Shown here: positions 1 through 9,074 of the stretch, piece by piece | Layout of the letters: each line of letters begins with the position of its first letter | How positions within the stretch are numbered: the first letter of the stretch is position 1 | From: Actinomycetota bacterium | Lineage (GTDB): Bacteria; Actinomycetota; Acidimicrobiia; Acidimicrobiales; Ilumatobacteraceae | Length of the DNA: 50,876 bases | Reading direction: 5' to 3' | Assembly (NCBI GenBank): GCA_029978335.1 | Contig: JAPOJQ010000010.1 | Coordinates: 1 to 50,876, forward strand | Program-made: the position numbers and the translations under genes | The notes under the pieces: generated by a model | What the model saw: the letters and a program-made list of their open reading frames with translations, nothing else | The model's database searches: none | What the model was told of the DNA's origin: nothing

Positions 1-13
1 GACACGAATTGGC

Positions 14-37
14 GCCCCGGTGGATATCCACCGGGGC
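14..37. terminator. Perfect 24-base palindrome, possible hairpin between an upstream gene and dppB
   Basis: The arms GCCCCGGTGGAT and ATCCACCGGGGC are perfect inverted repeats and could form a strong GC-rich stem. No T-run follows, so it is not a classical intrinsic terminator. Importer operons of this type often begin with the solute-binding protein gene, so a hairpin here could lower expression of the membrane genes relative to that gene. A dyad operator is the alternative. Confidence 0.45.
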
Positions 38-84
38 CCCAATCGTTCCCGCCCCAACCGCACCGTCCACTAAGGTTCGCTCGC

Positions 85-1041
85 TTGTTCGCGTACGTAC
101 TTCGCCGGGTCCTCGCGACCATCCCACTGCTGATCATCACGTTGTATCTCGTACATGTCGGGGTGTCAGCAACGACGAATCCGCTCGCCGATTTCTACCT
201 CTGCTTGCCCCGTTGTCAGCAGGGATTCGATCGCATCGTTGAGGTGTACAACCTTGACGTCAGCATCTGGGTTCGACCGATCTACTGGTTCCAAGATGCT
301 GCCCGCGGTGACCTCGGATTCTCCTCCGCCATCGGCATTCCCGTCACCGAGGTGTTGACCTCGCGCGGGTGGAACACCGCCATGATCGCCGTTCCGTCGT
401 TTATTGGCGGGTCAATCGTGGCCTTGCTGCTCTCGGTGTATTCAGCCCGCCGGCCCTACTCAAAGGGCGACTACTTCTTCACCGCGCTCAGCTTCATTGG
501 CTTCGCCTTCCCGTCGTTTGTGATGGCGCTCGTTCTGCAGAACATTTTCGGTGTGCAGTTTGAGAATTGGTTTGGGGTCAAGCCGTTCAATACCGGTCGC
601 AAAACCGGTGACTCGTTCTTGACGCTGCTGCGCGACATCACCCTGCCGGCAACGTCGCTCGCCATTCTCGGCATTGCCGCCGACAGCCGATTCGGGCGTG
701 CCGCAATGCTCGAGACGCTCAACCAGGACTACATCCGCACCGCCCGTGCCAAAGGACTCGACGAACGGCGTGTGGTGTGGAAGCACGCCATGCGCAACGC
801 ACTGATCCCGATCGTCACGCTGTGGGCTCTCAATTTCTCGGCGTTGCTCGGCGGTGCCGTCGTGACCGAGTCGATCTTCTCATGGCCCGGTCTTGGGCCC
901 GCGTTCCTCAAAGCACTCGGCGAACCCGATCTTGCGTTGGTACTGGGCTTCGTGATTTTCACCGGGGTGGTGACCGTGATGTTCAACCTCATCGCCGACT
1001 TGTTATACGGCGTGCTCGACCCGCGAGTCAGGTTTGACTGA
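85..1041 (+). CDS. dppB: Peptide/nickel-type ABC importer permease, DppB/OppB family
   Basis: A 318-residue inner-membrane permease that forms half of the channel of a Dpp/Opp-type importer. It begins with the family N-terminus (FAYVLRRVLATIPLL) as the first membrane segment and ends with the usual LLYGVLDPRVRFD. The coupling loop, with DYIRTARAKGL and HAMRNALIPIVT, is the site that contacts the ATPases. The start is TTG at 85; no ATG or GTG in frame gives the correct N-terminus. The stop overlaps the next start by one base. The solute-binding protein gene is probably just upstream, outside the window. The family is certain; the substrate (di- or oligopeptide, nickel or other) cannot be told from sequence. 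Confidence 0.93.
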   Translation: MFAYVLRRVLATIPLLIITLYLVHVGVSATTNPLADFYLCLPRCQQGFDRIVEVYNLDVSIWVRPIYWFQDAARGDLGFSSAIGIPVTEVLTSRGWNTAMIAVPSFIGGSIVALLLSVYSARRPYSKGDYFFTALSFIGFAFPSFVMALVLQNIFGVQFENWFGVKPFNTGRKTGDSFLTLLRDITLPATSLAILGIAADSRFGRAAMLETLNQDYIRTARAKGLDERRVVWKHAMRNALIPIVTLWALNFSALLGGAVVTESIFSWPGLGPAFLKALGEPDLALVLGFVIFTGVVTVMFNLIADLLYGVLDPRVRFD

Positions 1042-1958
1042 TGACGACGATCGACGCCGCAGCAGTCGCCGAGGCCGATGCCATCGAGGGCCTCTCCGAG
1101 CAGCCAAAGAGCTTTGGCCGGCTCGCATGGGAACGCTTCATCCATCACCGCCTTGCGCTCGTCGGTCTCATCGGGCTCATGCTCATCGTCGCCTCGTTCA
1201 TCATTGGTCCGATGATCAACGATCATCCTTTCGACAAGCCCGACGTGTTGAACCGACTCCAAGGCCCATCAAAGGAGCATTGGTTCGGCACCGATGAGAT
1301 CGGCCGCGACCTGTTCGTTCGTACAGCCCGTGGCGGTCGCTACTCGATCCTGATCGGTCTGTTGTCAGCCGTCGTGTCGACTGCTGTTGGCACGTTGATT
1401 GGGGCTGCGGCGGGGTACTTCGGAAAGATGGTCGATGCGGTCATCGCTCAGGTCATCAACTTGGTGCTCGTGGTGCCAGGTTTGATCGTGTTGAGCGTGT
1501 TCGCACTCAACTTCGGGTCGAACTGGTGGCGACTGTCGTTGGTGCTCGCGGCGCTGTCATGGGTGCGAATCGCTCGTGTTGCACGCGGCGTGGTGCTGTC
1601 GATCAAAGAGCAGGACTACGTGATGGCGGCGCGTGCCGCCGGTGCGTCCCACTCGCGAATTTTGTTCCGCCACATCCTTCCCAATGTGGTCGGCGCAGTC
1701 ACGGTGGAAATCACCCTGCTGGTCGGCTCAATCATCGTCTTGGAGAGCACGCTGTCGTTCCTTGGGCTTGGTGTGCGTCCACCGGACACATCGCTCGGAC
1801 GTCTCGTCGCCGATGCCAAAGGCAACATCGATAACGACCCATTGCGCGTCCTGACCCCTGGTTTGGTGATCGTGTTGATCGTGTTGTGCGTCAACTTCCT
1901 TGGCGACGGTTTGCGCGATGCACTCGATCCGAAGGCGAGGTCGAATCGCGATGACTGA
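1041..1958 (+). CDS. dppC: Peptide/nickel-type ABC importer permease, DppC/OppC family
   Basis: A 305-residue permease that pairs with DppB. The N-terminus has the OppC pattern: a short cytoplasmic tail, a first membrane helix at about residues 35-55, then a periplasmic stretch with [15 protein letters not shown], which is typical of OppC_N. The permease core carries the coupling motif [21 protein letters not shown] and ends [12 protein letters not shown]. The ATG at 1041 overlaps the dppB stop (TGATG), so the two are translationally coupled. The gene overlaps dppD by eight bases. Confidence 0.93.
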   Translation: MTTIDAAAVAEADAIEGLSEQPKSFGRLAWERFIHHRLALVGLIGLMLIVASFIIGPMINDHPFDKPDVLNRLQGPSKEHWFGTDEIGRDLFVRTARGGRYSILIGLLSAVVSTAVGTLIGAAAGYFGKMVDAVIAQVINLVLVVPGLIVLSVFALNFGSNWWRLSLVLAALSWVRIARVARGVVLSIKEQDYVMAARAAGASHSRILFRHILPNVVGAVTVEITLLVGSIIVLESTLSFLGLGVRPPDTSLGRLVADAKGNIDNDPLRVLTPGLVIVLIVLCVNFLGDGLRDALDPKARSNRDD

Positions 1959-2943
1959 GCCATTGCTGCGCGTTGAACACCTCGCTGTTGGTTTCCCATC
2001 CAAGGCCGGTGTGGTCCAGGCCGTCACCGACGTCAGTTTTGACGTCATGCCGGGCGAAACGCTTGCCGTCGTGGGCGAGTCAGGATCCGGAAAGTCGGTG
2101 ACGGCACTCACTGTGATGCGGCTCCACCCGAAGGCGACACGTATCTCAGGCTCGATCATGTTCCAAGGACGCGACCTGCTTGCGCTCGGCGACGATGACA
2201 TGCGAGCGATCCGCGGTAACGACGTCGCGATGATCTTCCAAGACCCGATGACGGCGCTCAATCCGGTGTTCTCTGTCGGTTCACAAATCGTCGAATCGAT
2301 CCGCATCCATCAACAGGTCACCAAGCAGGCGGCATGGGAACGTGCCGTTGACCTGCTCGCTCTGGTCGGCGTTCCTGAACCAAAGCGTCGGGCCGCGCAG
2401 TATCCGCACGAATATTCGGGCGGTATGCGTCAGCGAGCCATGATCGCCATGGCGATCGCGAATGAACCCAAACTCTTGATCGCGGATGAACCGACCACCG
2501 CCCTCGACGTCACCGTGCAGGCCCAGGTGATGGAAGTGCTACACGAGGTGCAACAGGCGACCGGTTCGGCGATGATGCTCATCACCCATGACCTCGGGTT
2601 GGTGGCGGGCACCGCTGATCGTGTGCAGGTCATGTACGCCAGTCGACTCGTTGAGACCGGTGGTGTTGATGACATCTTCTACCGATCGCGCAACCCCTAC
2701 ACGAGAGCACTGCTCGACTCGATTCCCGATCTGCACGCGACCACTGATCGACTCGAGCCGATTCCTGGCAATCCGCCGAGCCTCTTGCGTCCGCCCTCAG
2801 GATGCCCATTCCGACCGCGTTGTCAGATGGCGATCGACACCTGTGCAACCGCGGTGCCGGAACTGGTCATGGTCGGGGAGGGGCACGCAAGCCGTTGCCA
2901 TCGAACCGCAGATATCACCCTGAACGCGGAGGTGACCTCGTGA
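1951..2943 (+). CDS. dppD: Peptide importer ATP-binding protein, DppD/OppD family
   Basis: A 330-residue ATPase that powers the DppBC channel. Walker A is GESGSGKS at residues 42-49, followed by the Q-loop ([12 protein letters not shown]), the signature YSGGMRQR, Walker B with [12 protein letters not shown] and the H-loop (LITHDLG). The C-terminal oligopeptide-transporter domain has the cysteine-bearing segment [14 protein letters not shown]. The open frame begins at 1900, but homologous sequence starts at [11 protein letters not shown], so the ATG at 1951 is preferred; it overlaps dppC by eight bases. It probably forms a heterodimer with the next gene product. Confidence 0.92.
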   Translation: MTEPLLRVEHLAVGFPSKAGVVQAVTDVSFDVMPGETLAVVGESGSGKSVTALTVMRLHPKATRISGSIMFQGRDLLALGDDDMRAIRGNDVAMIFQDPMTALNPVFSVGSQIVESIRIHQQVTKQAAWERAVDLLALVGVPEPKRRAAQYPHEYSGGMRQRAMIAMAIANEPKLLIADEPTTALDVTVQAQVMEVLHEVQQATGSAMMLITHDLGLVAGTADRVQVMYASRLVETGGVDDIFYRSRNPYTRALLDSIPDLHATTDRLEPIPGNPPSLLRPPSGCPFRPRCQMAIDTCATAVPELVMVGEGHASRCHRTADITLNAEVTS

Positions 2944-3947
2944 GCACGCCCGTGCTGGAGGTGCGCAACCTCGTCACCGAGTTCCCCATCAGAGCAGGCG
3001 TGCTGCGACGCGAAGTCGGCCGTGTGCAAGCCGTGAGTGATGTGTCCTTCGACTTGATGCCGGTTGAGACGCTCGGTGTCGTCGGTGAGTCGGGATGTGG
3101 CAAGACCACGCTCGGTCGCTCGTTGCTGCGACTCATCGAACCAACATCGGGCAGTGTCCGCATTGGTGACGTCGAGATCACCACAGCTGACCGCAAGTCG
3201 ATGACGCGGGTCCGCTCGCAACTGCAGATGGTGTTCCAAGACCCCTACGCCTCGCTCAATCCCCGCATCCCCGTGCGCGACATCATCGCTGAACCAATGC
3301 GGATTCACGGCGTCGCCAAAGACGAAGCAGCGGAACGAGTCGCCGATCTGCTCCGCCGGGTTGGTCTGCTTCCTGAACACGGCAACCGCTACCCACATGA
3401 GTTCTCCGGTGGGCAGCGTCAACGAATCGGTATCGCTCGATCGCTGGCCTTGCGGCCGCGGATCATCATCCTCGACGAGCCGGTGTCGGCACTCGACGTG
3501 TCGATCCAAGCCCAAGTCCTCAATCTGCTCGATGAGATCCAAGACGAGTTCCAACTGTCGTATGTGTTCATCGCTCACGACCTCTCCGTCGTTCGCCACA
3601 CGAGCGATCGCGTGGCCGTGATGTATCTCGGCAAGATCGTCGAAATCGGTGTGCGCGACGAGATCTACGACGCTCCGGCACACCCGTACACACATTCGCT
3701 GCTCTCGGCGGTGCCCGTTGCCGACCCGCGACGTGAACGATCCCGGCAACGGATCATCTTGCAAGGAGATGTGCCGAGCCCGGCCAACCCGCCGGCCGGT
3801 TGCCGGTTCCATACCCGATGCCCGATCGCTCAAGAACGTTGCCGCACCGAAGCACCCGAACTTCGCACGGTTGTCGGCGGTCAACAGGTCGCGTGTCACT
3901 TCCCGCTCGAGCCGGGACAGACGCTGGTCGACATTGCGTCACGATGA
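2940..3947 (+). CDS. dppF: Peptide importer ATP-binding protein, DppF/OppF family
   Basis: A 335-residue ATPase and partner of DppD. The start is the GTG at 2940, which overlaps the dppD stop (GTGA); the open frame upstream is only read-through inside dppD. Walker A is GESGCGKT at residues 49-56. The signature FSGGQRQR, Walker B ([12 protein letters not shown]) and the H-loop (IAHDLSVV) follow. The C-terminal oligopeptide domain has [14 protein letters not shown]. With 85-2943 it completes a four-gene B-C-D-F importer that lacks only its binding protein in this window. Confidence 0.92.
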   Translation: MSTPVLEVRNLVTEFPIRAGVLRREVGRVQAVSDVSFDLMPVETLGVVGESGCGKTTLGRSLLRLIEPTSGSVRIGDVEITTADRKSMTRVRSQLQMVFQDPYASLNPRIPVRDIIAEPMRIHGVAKDEAAERVADLLRRVGLLPEHGNRYPHEFSGGQRQRIGIARSLALRPRIIILDEPVSALDVSIQAQVLNLLDEIQDEFQLSYVFIAHDLSVVRHTSDRVAVMYLGKIVEIGVRDEIYDAPAHPYTHSLLSAVPVADPRRERSRQRIILQGDVPSPANPPAGCRFHTRCPIAQERCRTEAPELRTVVGGQQVACHFPLEPGQTLVDIASR

Positions 3948-4471
3948 CGTCGGGCCTCAACGCTGATCAGAGCCTCACGCTCCACTCGTCGTGGTGGGGG
4001 ATCATCTCCGGAGTGGTGTCATCGACGGTGCTGACCGCGCTTGGTGCGTGGGCGACGTCGTCGGTCGGCTTTCGAGTGATTCCGTCGGTGCTGCTCATCG
4101 TCGGGGTCGTGCTGGCCGCTGTGGTGCTCTTCGATCTGCCGATTGCAAGCCGGATCGACGCTCGTGGCATCGAACGCAGGGCACTCTTGCGTCGGCACCG
4201 GATCGATTGGCCGGCGGTACGCGCCATCAGCCGCGGACGGCCAGCGATGAAGATCCGCAGCCGAAGCCTCGACGCTGGTCCGTTGGTCGCGGTCGTCGGT
4301 CGGCGGCGCTACATGGTGATCGACCAAACCGAGAGCATCGATGAGTACCAGCAACTGATCGCATTGCTGCGAACACTCGAGCGACACGATGACGTGGAGT
4401 TGTTGTTGTCGCCGCCCGAGTCACGCCCACCGACGTGGACCTACCGCCATCGTCGGTGGCATCAGCGATAG
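3944..4471 (+). CDS. Small membrane protein with two N-terminal helices and a PH-like soluble part
   Basis: A 175-residue protein starting at the ATG (3944) that overlaps the dppF stop. Residues of about 15-35 and 45-65 form two hydrophobic helices. They are followed by a soluble half ([30 protein letters not shown]...[23 protein letters not shown]) that looks like a bacterial PH domain of the kind found in small actinobacterial membrane proteins. The PH assignment rests on pattern only. It sits between an importer and an exporter in one run of overlapping genes, so it may be a membrane accessory protein, but no function can be given. Confidence 0.6.
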   Translation: MTSGLNADQSLTLHSSWWGIISGVVSSTVLTALGAWATSSVGFRVIPSVLLIVGVVLAAVVLFDLPIASRIDARGIERRALLRRHRIDWPAVRAISRGRPAMKIRSRSLDAGPLVAVVGRRRYMVIDQTESIDEYQQLIALLRTLERHDDVELLLSPPESRPPTWTYRHRRWHQR

Positions 4472-5421
4472 CGTCGCTCGCCGTGCCTGACCCCTCGCAC
4501 CCCCCGGTGATCGCTGCGCGTTCGATCACGAAGCGATTCGGCGACTTCGAAGCCGTGCGCGGCATCGACTTTGACGTTGCCCGAGGTGAATGTTTCGGCT
4601 TCCTCGGTCCGAATGGTGCGGGCAAGTCGTCGCTCATGCGGATGGTCTCATCGGTGTCGCCGGTGACGAGCGGTGAACTTCACATTTTCGGTATGGATCC
4701 GGCAACGAATGGTCCAGCTATCCGGGCCCGCATGGGTGTGGTGCCACAAACCGACAACCTCGACCAAGAACTCACGGTTGAAGAGAACCTCGTCATCTAC
4801 GGCCGTTACTTCGACCTTGCTCGCTCACAGTGTCGGGACCGGGCACGCGAACTGCTCGATTTCGTGAAGTTGGCTGATCGGGCCGGTTCACGAGTTGAGC
4901 CGCTGTCGGGAGGGATGAAGCGACGTCTCACCATCGCCCGAAGCCTGATGAATCGTCCTGAGTTATTGCTGCTCGACGAACCAACCACCGGCCTTGATCC
5001 CCAGGCGCGTCATGTGCTGTGGGAGCGGCTCTATCAACTCAAAGAACAAGGTGTCACGCTCGTCCTCACCACCCACTACATGGATGAGGCCGAGCAACTC
5101 TGTGACCGTCTCGTGGTGATGGATCACGGGCTGATCGTCGCCGGTGGCACACCGCGTGGGCTGATTGACGAGCACGCCACCCGTGAAGTGCTCGAACTGC
5201 GACTGGCGGCCAGCGACCGAAGCGGCGTCGCGCAGCACATCGGTGACCTCGCCGTGAGGGTTGAAGACCTTCCCGACCGGGTGCTCGTCTATACGCCCGA
5301 CGGCGACGAGGCACTCGCTCGGCTCCGAGCGGCAGGCGTGCATCCACTTGGGTCGCTCGTGCGGCGCAGTTCGCTCGAGGATGTGTTCTTGCGGCTGACC
5401 GGTCGGACCCTCACGGACTGA
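4435..5421 (+). CDS. ABC exporter ATP-binding protein, DrrA/NodI type
   Basis: A 328-residue ATPase of the ABC-2 exporter class. It has Walker A GPNGAGKSS, Q-loop QTDN, signature LSGGMKRRLTIARS, Walker B (LLLLDEPTTGLDP) and H-loop (LTTHYMDEAEQL). The C-terminal extension ends SLEDVFLRLTGRTL, typical of DrrA and NodI. The start is uncertain: GTG codons at 4435, 4456, 4483 and 4507 are all in frame and none has a clear ribosome site. The longest form is given, overlapping the previous gene by 37 bases; the conserved fold begins near VIAARSITKRF, coded from 4507. It is followed at once by two ABC-2 permease genes. The substrate is unknown. Confidence 0.88.
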   Translation: MDLPPSSVASAIASLAVPDPSHPPVIAARSITKRFGDFEAVRGIDFDVARGECFGFLGPNGAGKSSLMRMVSSVSPVTSGELHIFGMDPATNGPAIRARMGVVPQTDNLDQELTVEENLVIYGRYFDLARSQCRDRARELLDFVKLADRAGSRVEPLSGGMKRRLTIARSLMNRPELLLLDEPTTGLDPQARHVLWERLYQLKEQGVTLVLTTHYMDEAEQLCDRLVVMDHGLIVAGGTPRGLIDEHATREVLELRLAASDRSGVAQHIGDLAVRVEDLPDRVLVYTPDGDEALARLRAAGVHPLGSLVRRSSLEDVFLRLTGRTLTD

Positions 5422-5427
5422 ACGCAC

Positions 5428-6210
5428 ATGTCAACACCGTTTGCGATCAGAGTCTGGGAAGGGCAATTAATGACGGTATGGCGCGCGTGGCGCACCGCCG
5501 TCGCGCTCAGCCTCACCCAGCCGATCATCTTCCTGCTCGGCATGGGGCTCGGTGTCGGCTCGCTCGTCGACGGCCGTAATGACGCAGCGGCATCGCTTGG
5601 CGGCCTCAGCTATCTGCAGTATCTCGCACCCGCACTGTTGGCGACTGCGGCGATGACCGCTGGTTCGTTCGAAGCCACCTATCCGGTCCTCGATGGCTTC
5701 AAGTGGCGACGAACCTTTGATGCCGTGGCGGTCACCCCGATTGCGCCGCGGTCGGTGGTCAATGGTCTGTTCTTGTGGTGGACGACCCGCATCGTGATCG
5801 GCTCGGTGGGTGTTGGCGCAGCGCTCGTGATCATCCCGTCAACTCGCGGATGGGGCGTACCGGTCGCCATGGCGATGTCGGTGCCGGTCGGACTCGCCTT
5901 CGCCGCACCGCTCGCTGCATGGACTGCCACCCGTGAAGACGAAACGTCATTTCCGCCAATCCAGAGGTTCATCATCACGCCACTGTTCCTCTTCGGCGGT
6001 GCGTTCTACCCGATTGAGTCGCTGCCGCTCGCGTTGCGTCCCATCGCATGGGTGACCCCGCTCTGGCATGGGGTGCAACTCTGTCGTGATCTCACCGTTG
6101 GACCATTGACGCTTGGCGCCACGCTGGTCCACATCGCAGTGGTGCTCGCCTGGGTCGCCGCAGGTTACCTCGCGTGTCAGATCACGTTCGCGCGGAGAAT
6201 TCAACGATGA
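5428..6210 (+). CDS. ABC-2 type exporter permease (first of two)
   Basis: A 260-residue membrane protein with about six predicted helices. It has the ABC-2/DrrB-NodJ pattern: a cytoplasmic N-terminus, the segment YLQYLAPALLATAAM, then KWRRTFDAVAVTPI, and the closing region FIITPLFLFGGAFYPIESLP with RPIAWVTPLWHGVQLCRDL. The ATG lies seven bases after the ATPase stop. It most likely forms the transmembrane heterodimer with the next gene and is driven by the ATPase at 4435-5421. Confidence 0.87.
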   Translation: MSTPFAIRVWEGQLMTVWRAWRTAVALSLTQPIIFLLGMGLGVGSLVDGRNDAAASLGGLSYLQYLAPALLATAAMTAGSFEATYPVLDGFKWRRTFDAVAVTPIAPRSVVNGLFLWWTTRIVIGSVGVGAALVIIPSTRGWGVPVAMAMSVPVGLAFAAPLAAWTATREDETSFPPIQRFIITPLFLFGGAFYPIESLPLALRPIAWVTPLWHGVQLCRDLTVGPLTLGATLVHIAVVLAWVAAGYLACQITFARRIQR

Positions 6211-7004
6211 ACGCGCTCGTGCGAGTCATGCCGGCGCTGCCGGGCACCTTGCGTCGTTCGAGCCGAATGGTCGAACGGTCCGTCATGGTGTATCGACGTA
6301 CGTGGATGATCATCGTCAGCGGATTCTTCGAGCCGCTGTTCTACCTCTTGTCGATCCGCATCGGCTTTGGTGCGTTGATCGGTGAGGTGACCGTCGATGG
6401 TTCCTTGATCGACTATGCCGAATTTGTTGCCCCGGCGTTGATGGCAAGCGCGGCGATGAATGGTGCCGTGTACGACTCGACAATGAACATCTTTTACAAG
6501 CTCAAGCACGCCAAGTTGTACGAGACCGTGCTGGCGACTCCGCTCAGCCCAACCGAAGTTGCAGCAGGCGAAATCTTGTGGGCGTTGACCCGAGGGCTGC
6601 TCTATTCGATTGCATTTCTCATCTGCATCGTGGCCCTCGGCATGGCCTCGAGCGGATGGATTCTGCTCGCCGTGCCGGCGTGCGTGCTGATCGGATTTGC
6701 GTTTGCGGCGATGGGTATGGCCGTCACCACCTATATGCGTGGCTGGAGCGACTTTGAGTTCATCCCGGCCGCCACCTTGCCGATGTTCTTATTCTCCGCC
6801 ACCTTCTATCCGATCTCGTCGTATGGGGGATGGGCGTGGGCCGTGCAGATTAGCCCGCTCTATCACGGCGCTGCGCTCGTGCGCGCCGCCGCGTTGGGCG
6901 ACGCCAGTTGGGGCATCGTTGGCCATGTGACGTACCTCGTGGTGATGGCGGGCGTCGGACTTGCCATCGCTGGTCGTCGCCTCGGCACCCTGCTGCGTGC
7001 CTGA
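6207..7004 (+). CDS. ABC-2 type exporter permease (second of two)
   Basis: A 265-residue paralogue of the preceding permease. Shared landmarks include YAEFVAPALMASAAMNGAVY, a KLKHAKLYETVLATPLSP loop, and LPMFLFSATFYPISSYG with QISPLYHGAALVRA. The frame is open from 6174, but the ATG at 6207 overlaps the previous stop (ATGA) and has GGAGA at 6194-6198 as a ribosome site, so that start is chosen. Two different permease chains per ATPase fit a heterodimeric exporter. Confidence 0.88.
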   Translation: MNALVRVMPALPGTLRRSSRMVERSVMVYRRTWMIIVSGFFEPLFYLLSIRIGFGALIGEVTVDGSLIDYAEFVAPALMASAAMNGAVYDSTMNIFYKLKHAKLYETVLATPLSPTEVAAGEILWALTRGLLYSIAFLICIVALGMASSGWILLAVPACVLIGFAFAAMGMAVTTYMRGWSDFEFIPAATLPMFLFSATFYPISSYGGWAWAVQISPLYHGAALVRAAALGDASWGIVGHVTYLVVMAGVGLAIAGRRLGTLLRA

Positions 7005-7021
7005 GCCGATACCGTGGGTGC

Positions 7022-7249
7022 GTGGACGTGCGCATCGGAGTGACCCAAGCCCCCCGTGAAATCACCGTAGAGATCGACGACGCTGCCCGAGACGATCTTC
7101 ATGCCCGCGTCGAAGCCGCCCTTTCGGGTGCGACTGACGTGTTGTGGCTCGATGACCGTCGCGGCCGACAGGTGGCCGTGCCTGCGTCAAAGATTGCCTA
7201 CGTCGAACTCGGTTCGCCCGAAGAACGACGCATCGGCTTCGGTGGCTGA
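7022..7249 (+). CDS. DUF3107 family protein
   Basis: A 75-residue protein. The sequence RIGVTQAPREITVEIDD at the N-terminus, the central LWLDDRRGRQVAVPASKIAYVE and the ending GFGG are diagnostic of DUF3107, a short actinobacterial family of unknown function. GTG codons at 7022 and 7028 are both possible starts; 7022 gives the commonly seen length. The gene begins 17 bases after the exporter and overlaps the methyltransferase by eight bases. It is too short to have been found without the family pattern. Confidence 0.78.
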   Translation: MDVRIGVTQAPREITVEIDDAARDDLHARVEAALSGATDVLWLDDRRGRQVAVPASKIAYVELGSPEERRIGFGG

Positions 7250-8468
7250 CGCCCCGTTCGGGCGTCGTGTGGCCGTTCGAGTCACACCCGCCGGTTTACG
7301 TGCCGTTCGTAGCGGCGACCCGTGGTTGTTCGACGGATCGATCGCGTCAGCCTCGCCCTCCGATGTGCCGTCGGGTTCGGTGGCGATCGTGTTCGATGAT
7401 CGTCGACGCGTCGCTGGGGTTGGTCTGTGGGACCCAGATTCTCCGATCAGGGTGAAATTGCTGCACGGTCGCGGTGCGATCGAGGTCGGCCCGACGTTGT
7501 GGTCCGCACGGATCGCTGCAGCCCTTGACCGTCGCCAAGGACTGGTTGACGATCCTGACACCAGCGGTTGGCGGTGGGTACACGGCGAGAACGATGGTCT
7601 ACCCGGTCTCGTCGTTGACCGTTACGCCGACACGTTGGTCGTCAAGCTCTATACCGCTGCATGGTTCCCGCATCTGGACGACATCGTCGCCGTGCTCGTT
7701 GAGCAGTCACAGGCCGAGCGAGTGGTGCTGCGGCTTTCCCGGAGGGTGGCTGCAATGGGGAGCCATACCGACGGCACCGTGCTCATGGGCGATGTGCCCT
7801 CGATGCCGATCCGTTTCACCGAACGCGGACTCGTGATGGAAGCCGATGTCATCGCCGGGCACAAAACCGGTCATTTCCTCGACCAGCGCGACAACCACGC
7901 ACTCGTTCGCTCAATGGCCGACGGGGCCTCGGTACTTGACGTGTTCTCATCAACCGGCGGTTTCAGCGTGGCGGCGGCAGCAGGCGGTGCGCGCAGCGTC
8001 CACATGGTCGACATTTCGCAACCGGCGCTCGATACCGCACGGCGCAATCTCGCCCACAACCGTCACATTGCGGCGGTGGCACGCTGTGAGGTCACCGACG
8101 ACTGCGGCGACGCGTTCGAGGTACTCGAGCGGCTCGGCCGTGAGCGTCGCACCTTCGACCTCGTCATCATCGACCCTCCATCATTCGCTCAGAACGAGGC
8201 TGCCGTTCCACGTGCGCTTGCGGCGTACCGACGCCTCGTGCGCGCGGGCCTTGCGGTCACCGCCGATGGCGGCATGCTCGTTCAGGCCTCATGTTCCAGC
8301 CGGATCGACGCCGACCAACTCGCCACTGCTGTCCGCGAAGGCTCAATCGGCACCGGCAAACGAGTGCGCGAGGTGCGCCGAACGGGACATGCCGTCGACC
8401 ACCCCATCGGGTTCGATCGCGGCGGTTACCTCACTGCGGTGTATGCAGCGGTCGCCTCGGGCGTCTGA
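7242..8468 (+). CDS. Class I rRNA methyltransferase of the RlmI (PUA plus Rossmann) family
   Basis: A 408-residue protein, counted from a GTG at 7242 that overlaps the DUF3107 stop. The N-terminal part (RVTPAGLRAVRSGDPWLFDGSI) is the PUA-like RNA-binding domain. The centre has the linking domain with GLPGLVVDRY and GHKTGHFLDQRDN. The C-terminal half is the SAM fold, with motif I DVFSSTGGFSVAAAAGGA, an acidic VDIS loop and motif IV IDPPSF. E. coli RlmI methylates cytosine in 23S rRNA; the exact target here is inferred only from the family. Its 3' end overlaps the convergent HD gene by 43 bases. Confidence 0.85.
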   Translation: MADAPFGRRVAVRVTPAGLRAVRSGDPWLFDGSIASASPSDVPSGSVAIVFDDRRRVAGVGLWDPDSPIRVKLLHGRGAIEVGPTLWSARIAAALDRRQGLVDDPDTSGWRWVHGENDGLPGLVVDRYADTLVVKLYTAAWFPHLDDIVAVLVEQSQAERVVLRLSRRVAAMGSHTDGTVLMGDVPSMPIRFTERGLVMEADVIAGHKTGHFLDQRDNHALVRSMADGASVLDVFSSTGGFSVAAAAGGARSVHMVDISQPALDTARRNLAHNRHIAAVARCEVTDDCGDAFEVLERLGRERRTFDLVIIDPPSFAQNEAAVPRALAAYRRLVRAGLAVTADGGMLVQASCSSRIDADQLATAVREGSIGTGKRVREVRRTGHAVDHPIGFDRGGYLTAVYAAVASGV

Positions 8469-9004
8469 GGTACAAAGAACTTCTCGATCAACGGCACGAA
8501 CGTCTCGAGCGGTGCTGAGACGTAATCGGGATCGAATGCCGTCTGGTCGTACTTTGCGCAGAACTCTTCGGTGTACTCGAAATACGGCGAGCCACGGAAC
8601 GGCTCACGAGCGTTGCGGTCCATGCCGATGTAATGCCAGAAGTAGTAGCCCTGGAAGATGCCGTGATGTGCCACCATCCAGTGGTTGGCCTCCGACACGA
8701 AGGGCTTCAGAATTCCAGCAGCAATGTCGGGGTGATTGAACGGGGCGAGCGTGTCACCTACGTCATGCAGCAACGCACACAGCACGTACTCCTCGTCGCG
8801 ACCATCTTCCATGGCACGAGTCGCTGTTTGGATCGAGTGCTCCAAACGGTTGACCGGGAAGCCTCCGTCATCGCGAGCCAGCATCGCCAATTGGTCGATG
8901 ATGTTGGCGGCTGCGAGGGCCTGGGTGACGGGCAACTCGCCCTTGATGATCTGCCAATCATCAGCGGTGGCCTCTTCAAAACTGCGGAACGCTGCCTTGC
9001 TCAT
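8426..9004 (-). CDS. HD-domain metal-dependent hydrolase-like protein
   Basis: A 192-residue protein with the HD pattern: a first histidine in RLEHSIQTATRA, the paired ALLHDVGD, and a later histidine motif MVAHHGIFQGYYFWH. The family includes phosphohydrolases and the mixed-valent di-iron oxygenases (PhnZ, inositol oxygenase relatives); which one applies cannot be told here. ATG at 9004 is given as the start. GTG at 9043 and 9088 are alternatives, but 9088 would run into the divergent kinase gene. The 3' end overlaps the methyltransferase gene on the other strand. Confidence 0.75.
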   Translation of the reverse strand: MSKAAFRSFEEATADDWQIIKGELPVTQALAAANIIDQLAMLARDDGGFPVNRLEHSIQTATRAMEDGRDEEYVLCALLHDVGDTLAPFNHPDIAAGILKPFVSEANHWMVAHHGIFQGYYFWHYIGMDRNAREPFRGSPYFEYTEEFCAKYDQTAFDPDYVSAPLETFVPLIEKFFVPQTPEATAAYTAVR

Positions 9005-9074
9005 GCGCACACCGTAGTCATCGGGAGCGATGGTGTCGGTCACGGAGGGGGCGTATCGGGCAAACTCAGGGACG

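Noticed and set aside
2823-3899. Long reverse-strand frame of 358 codons opposite dppF
   Set aside because: It lies entirely antisense to a clear ABC ATPase, has low-complexity His/Arg-rich translation and no recognisable motif, as is usual in high-GC DNA.
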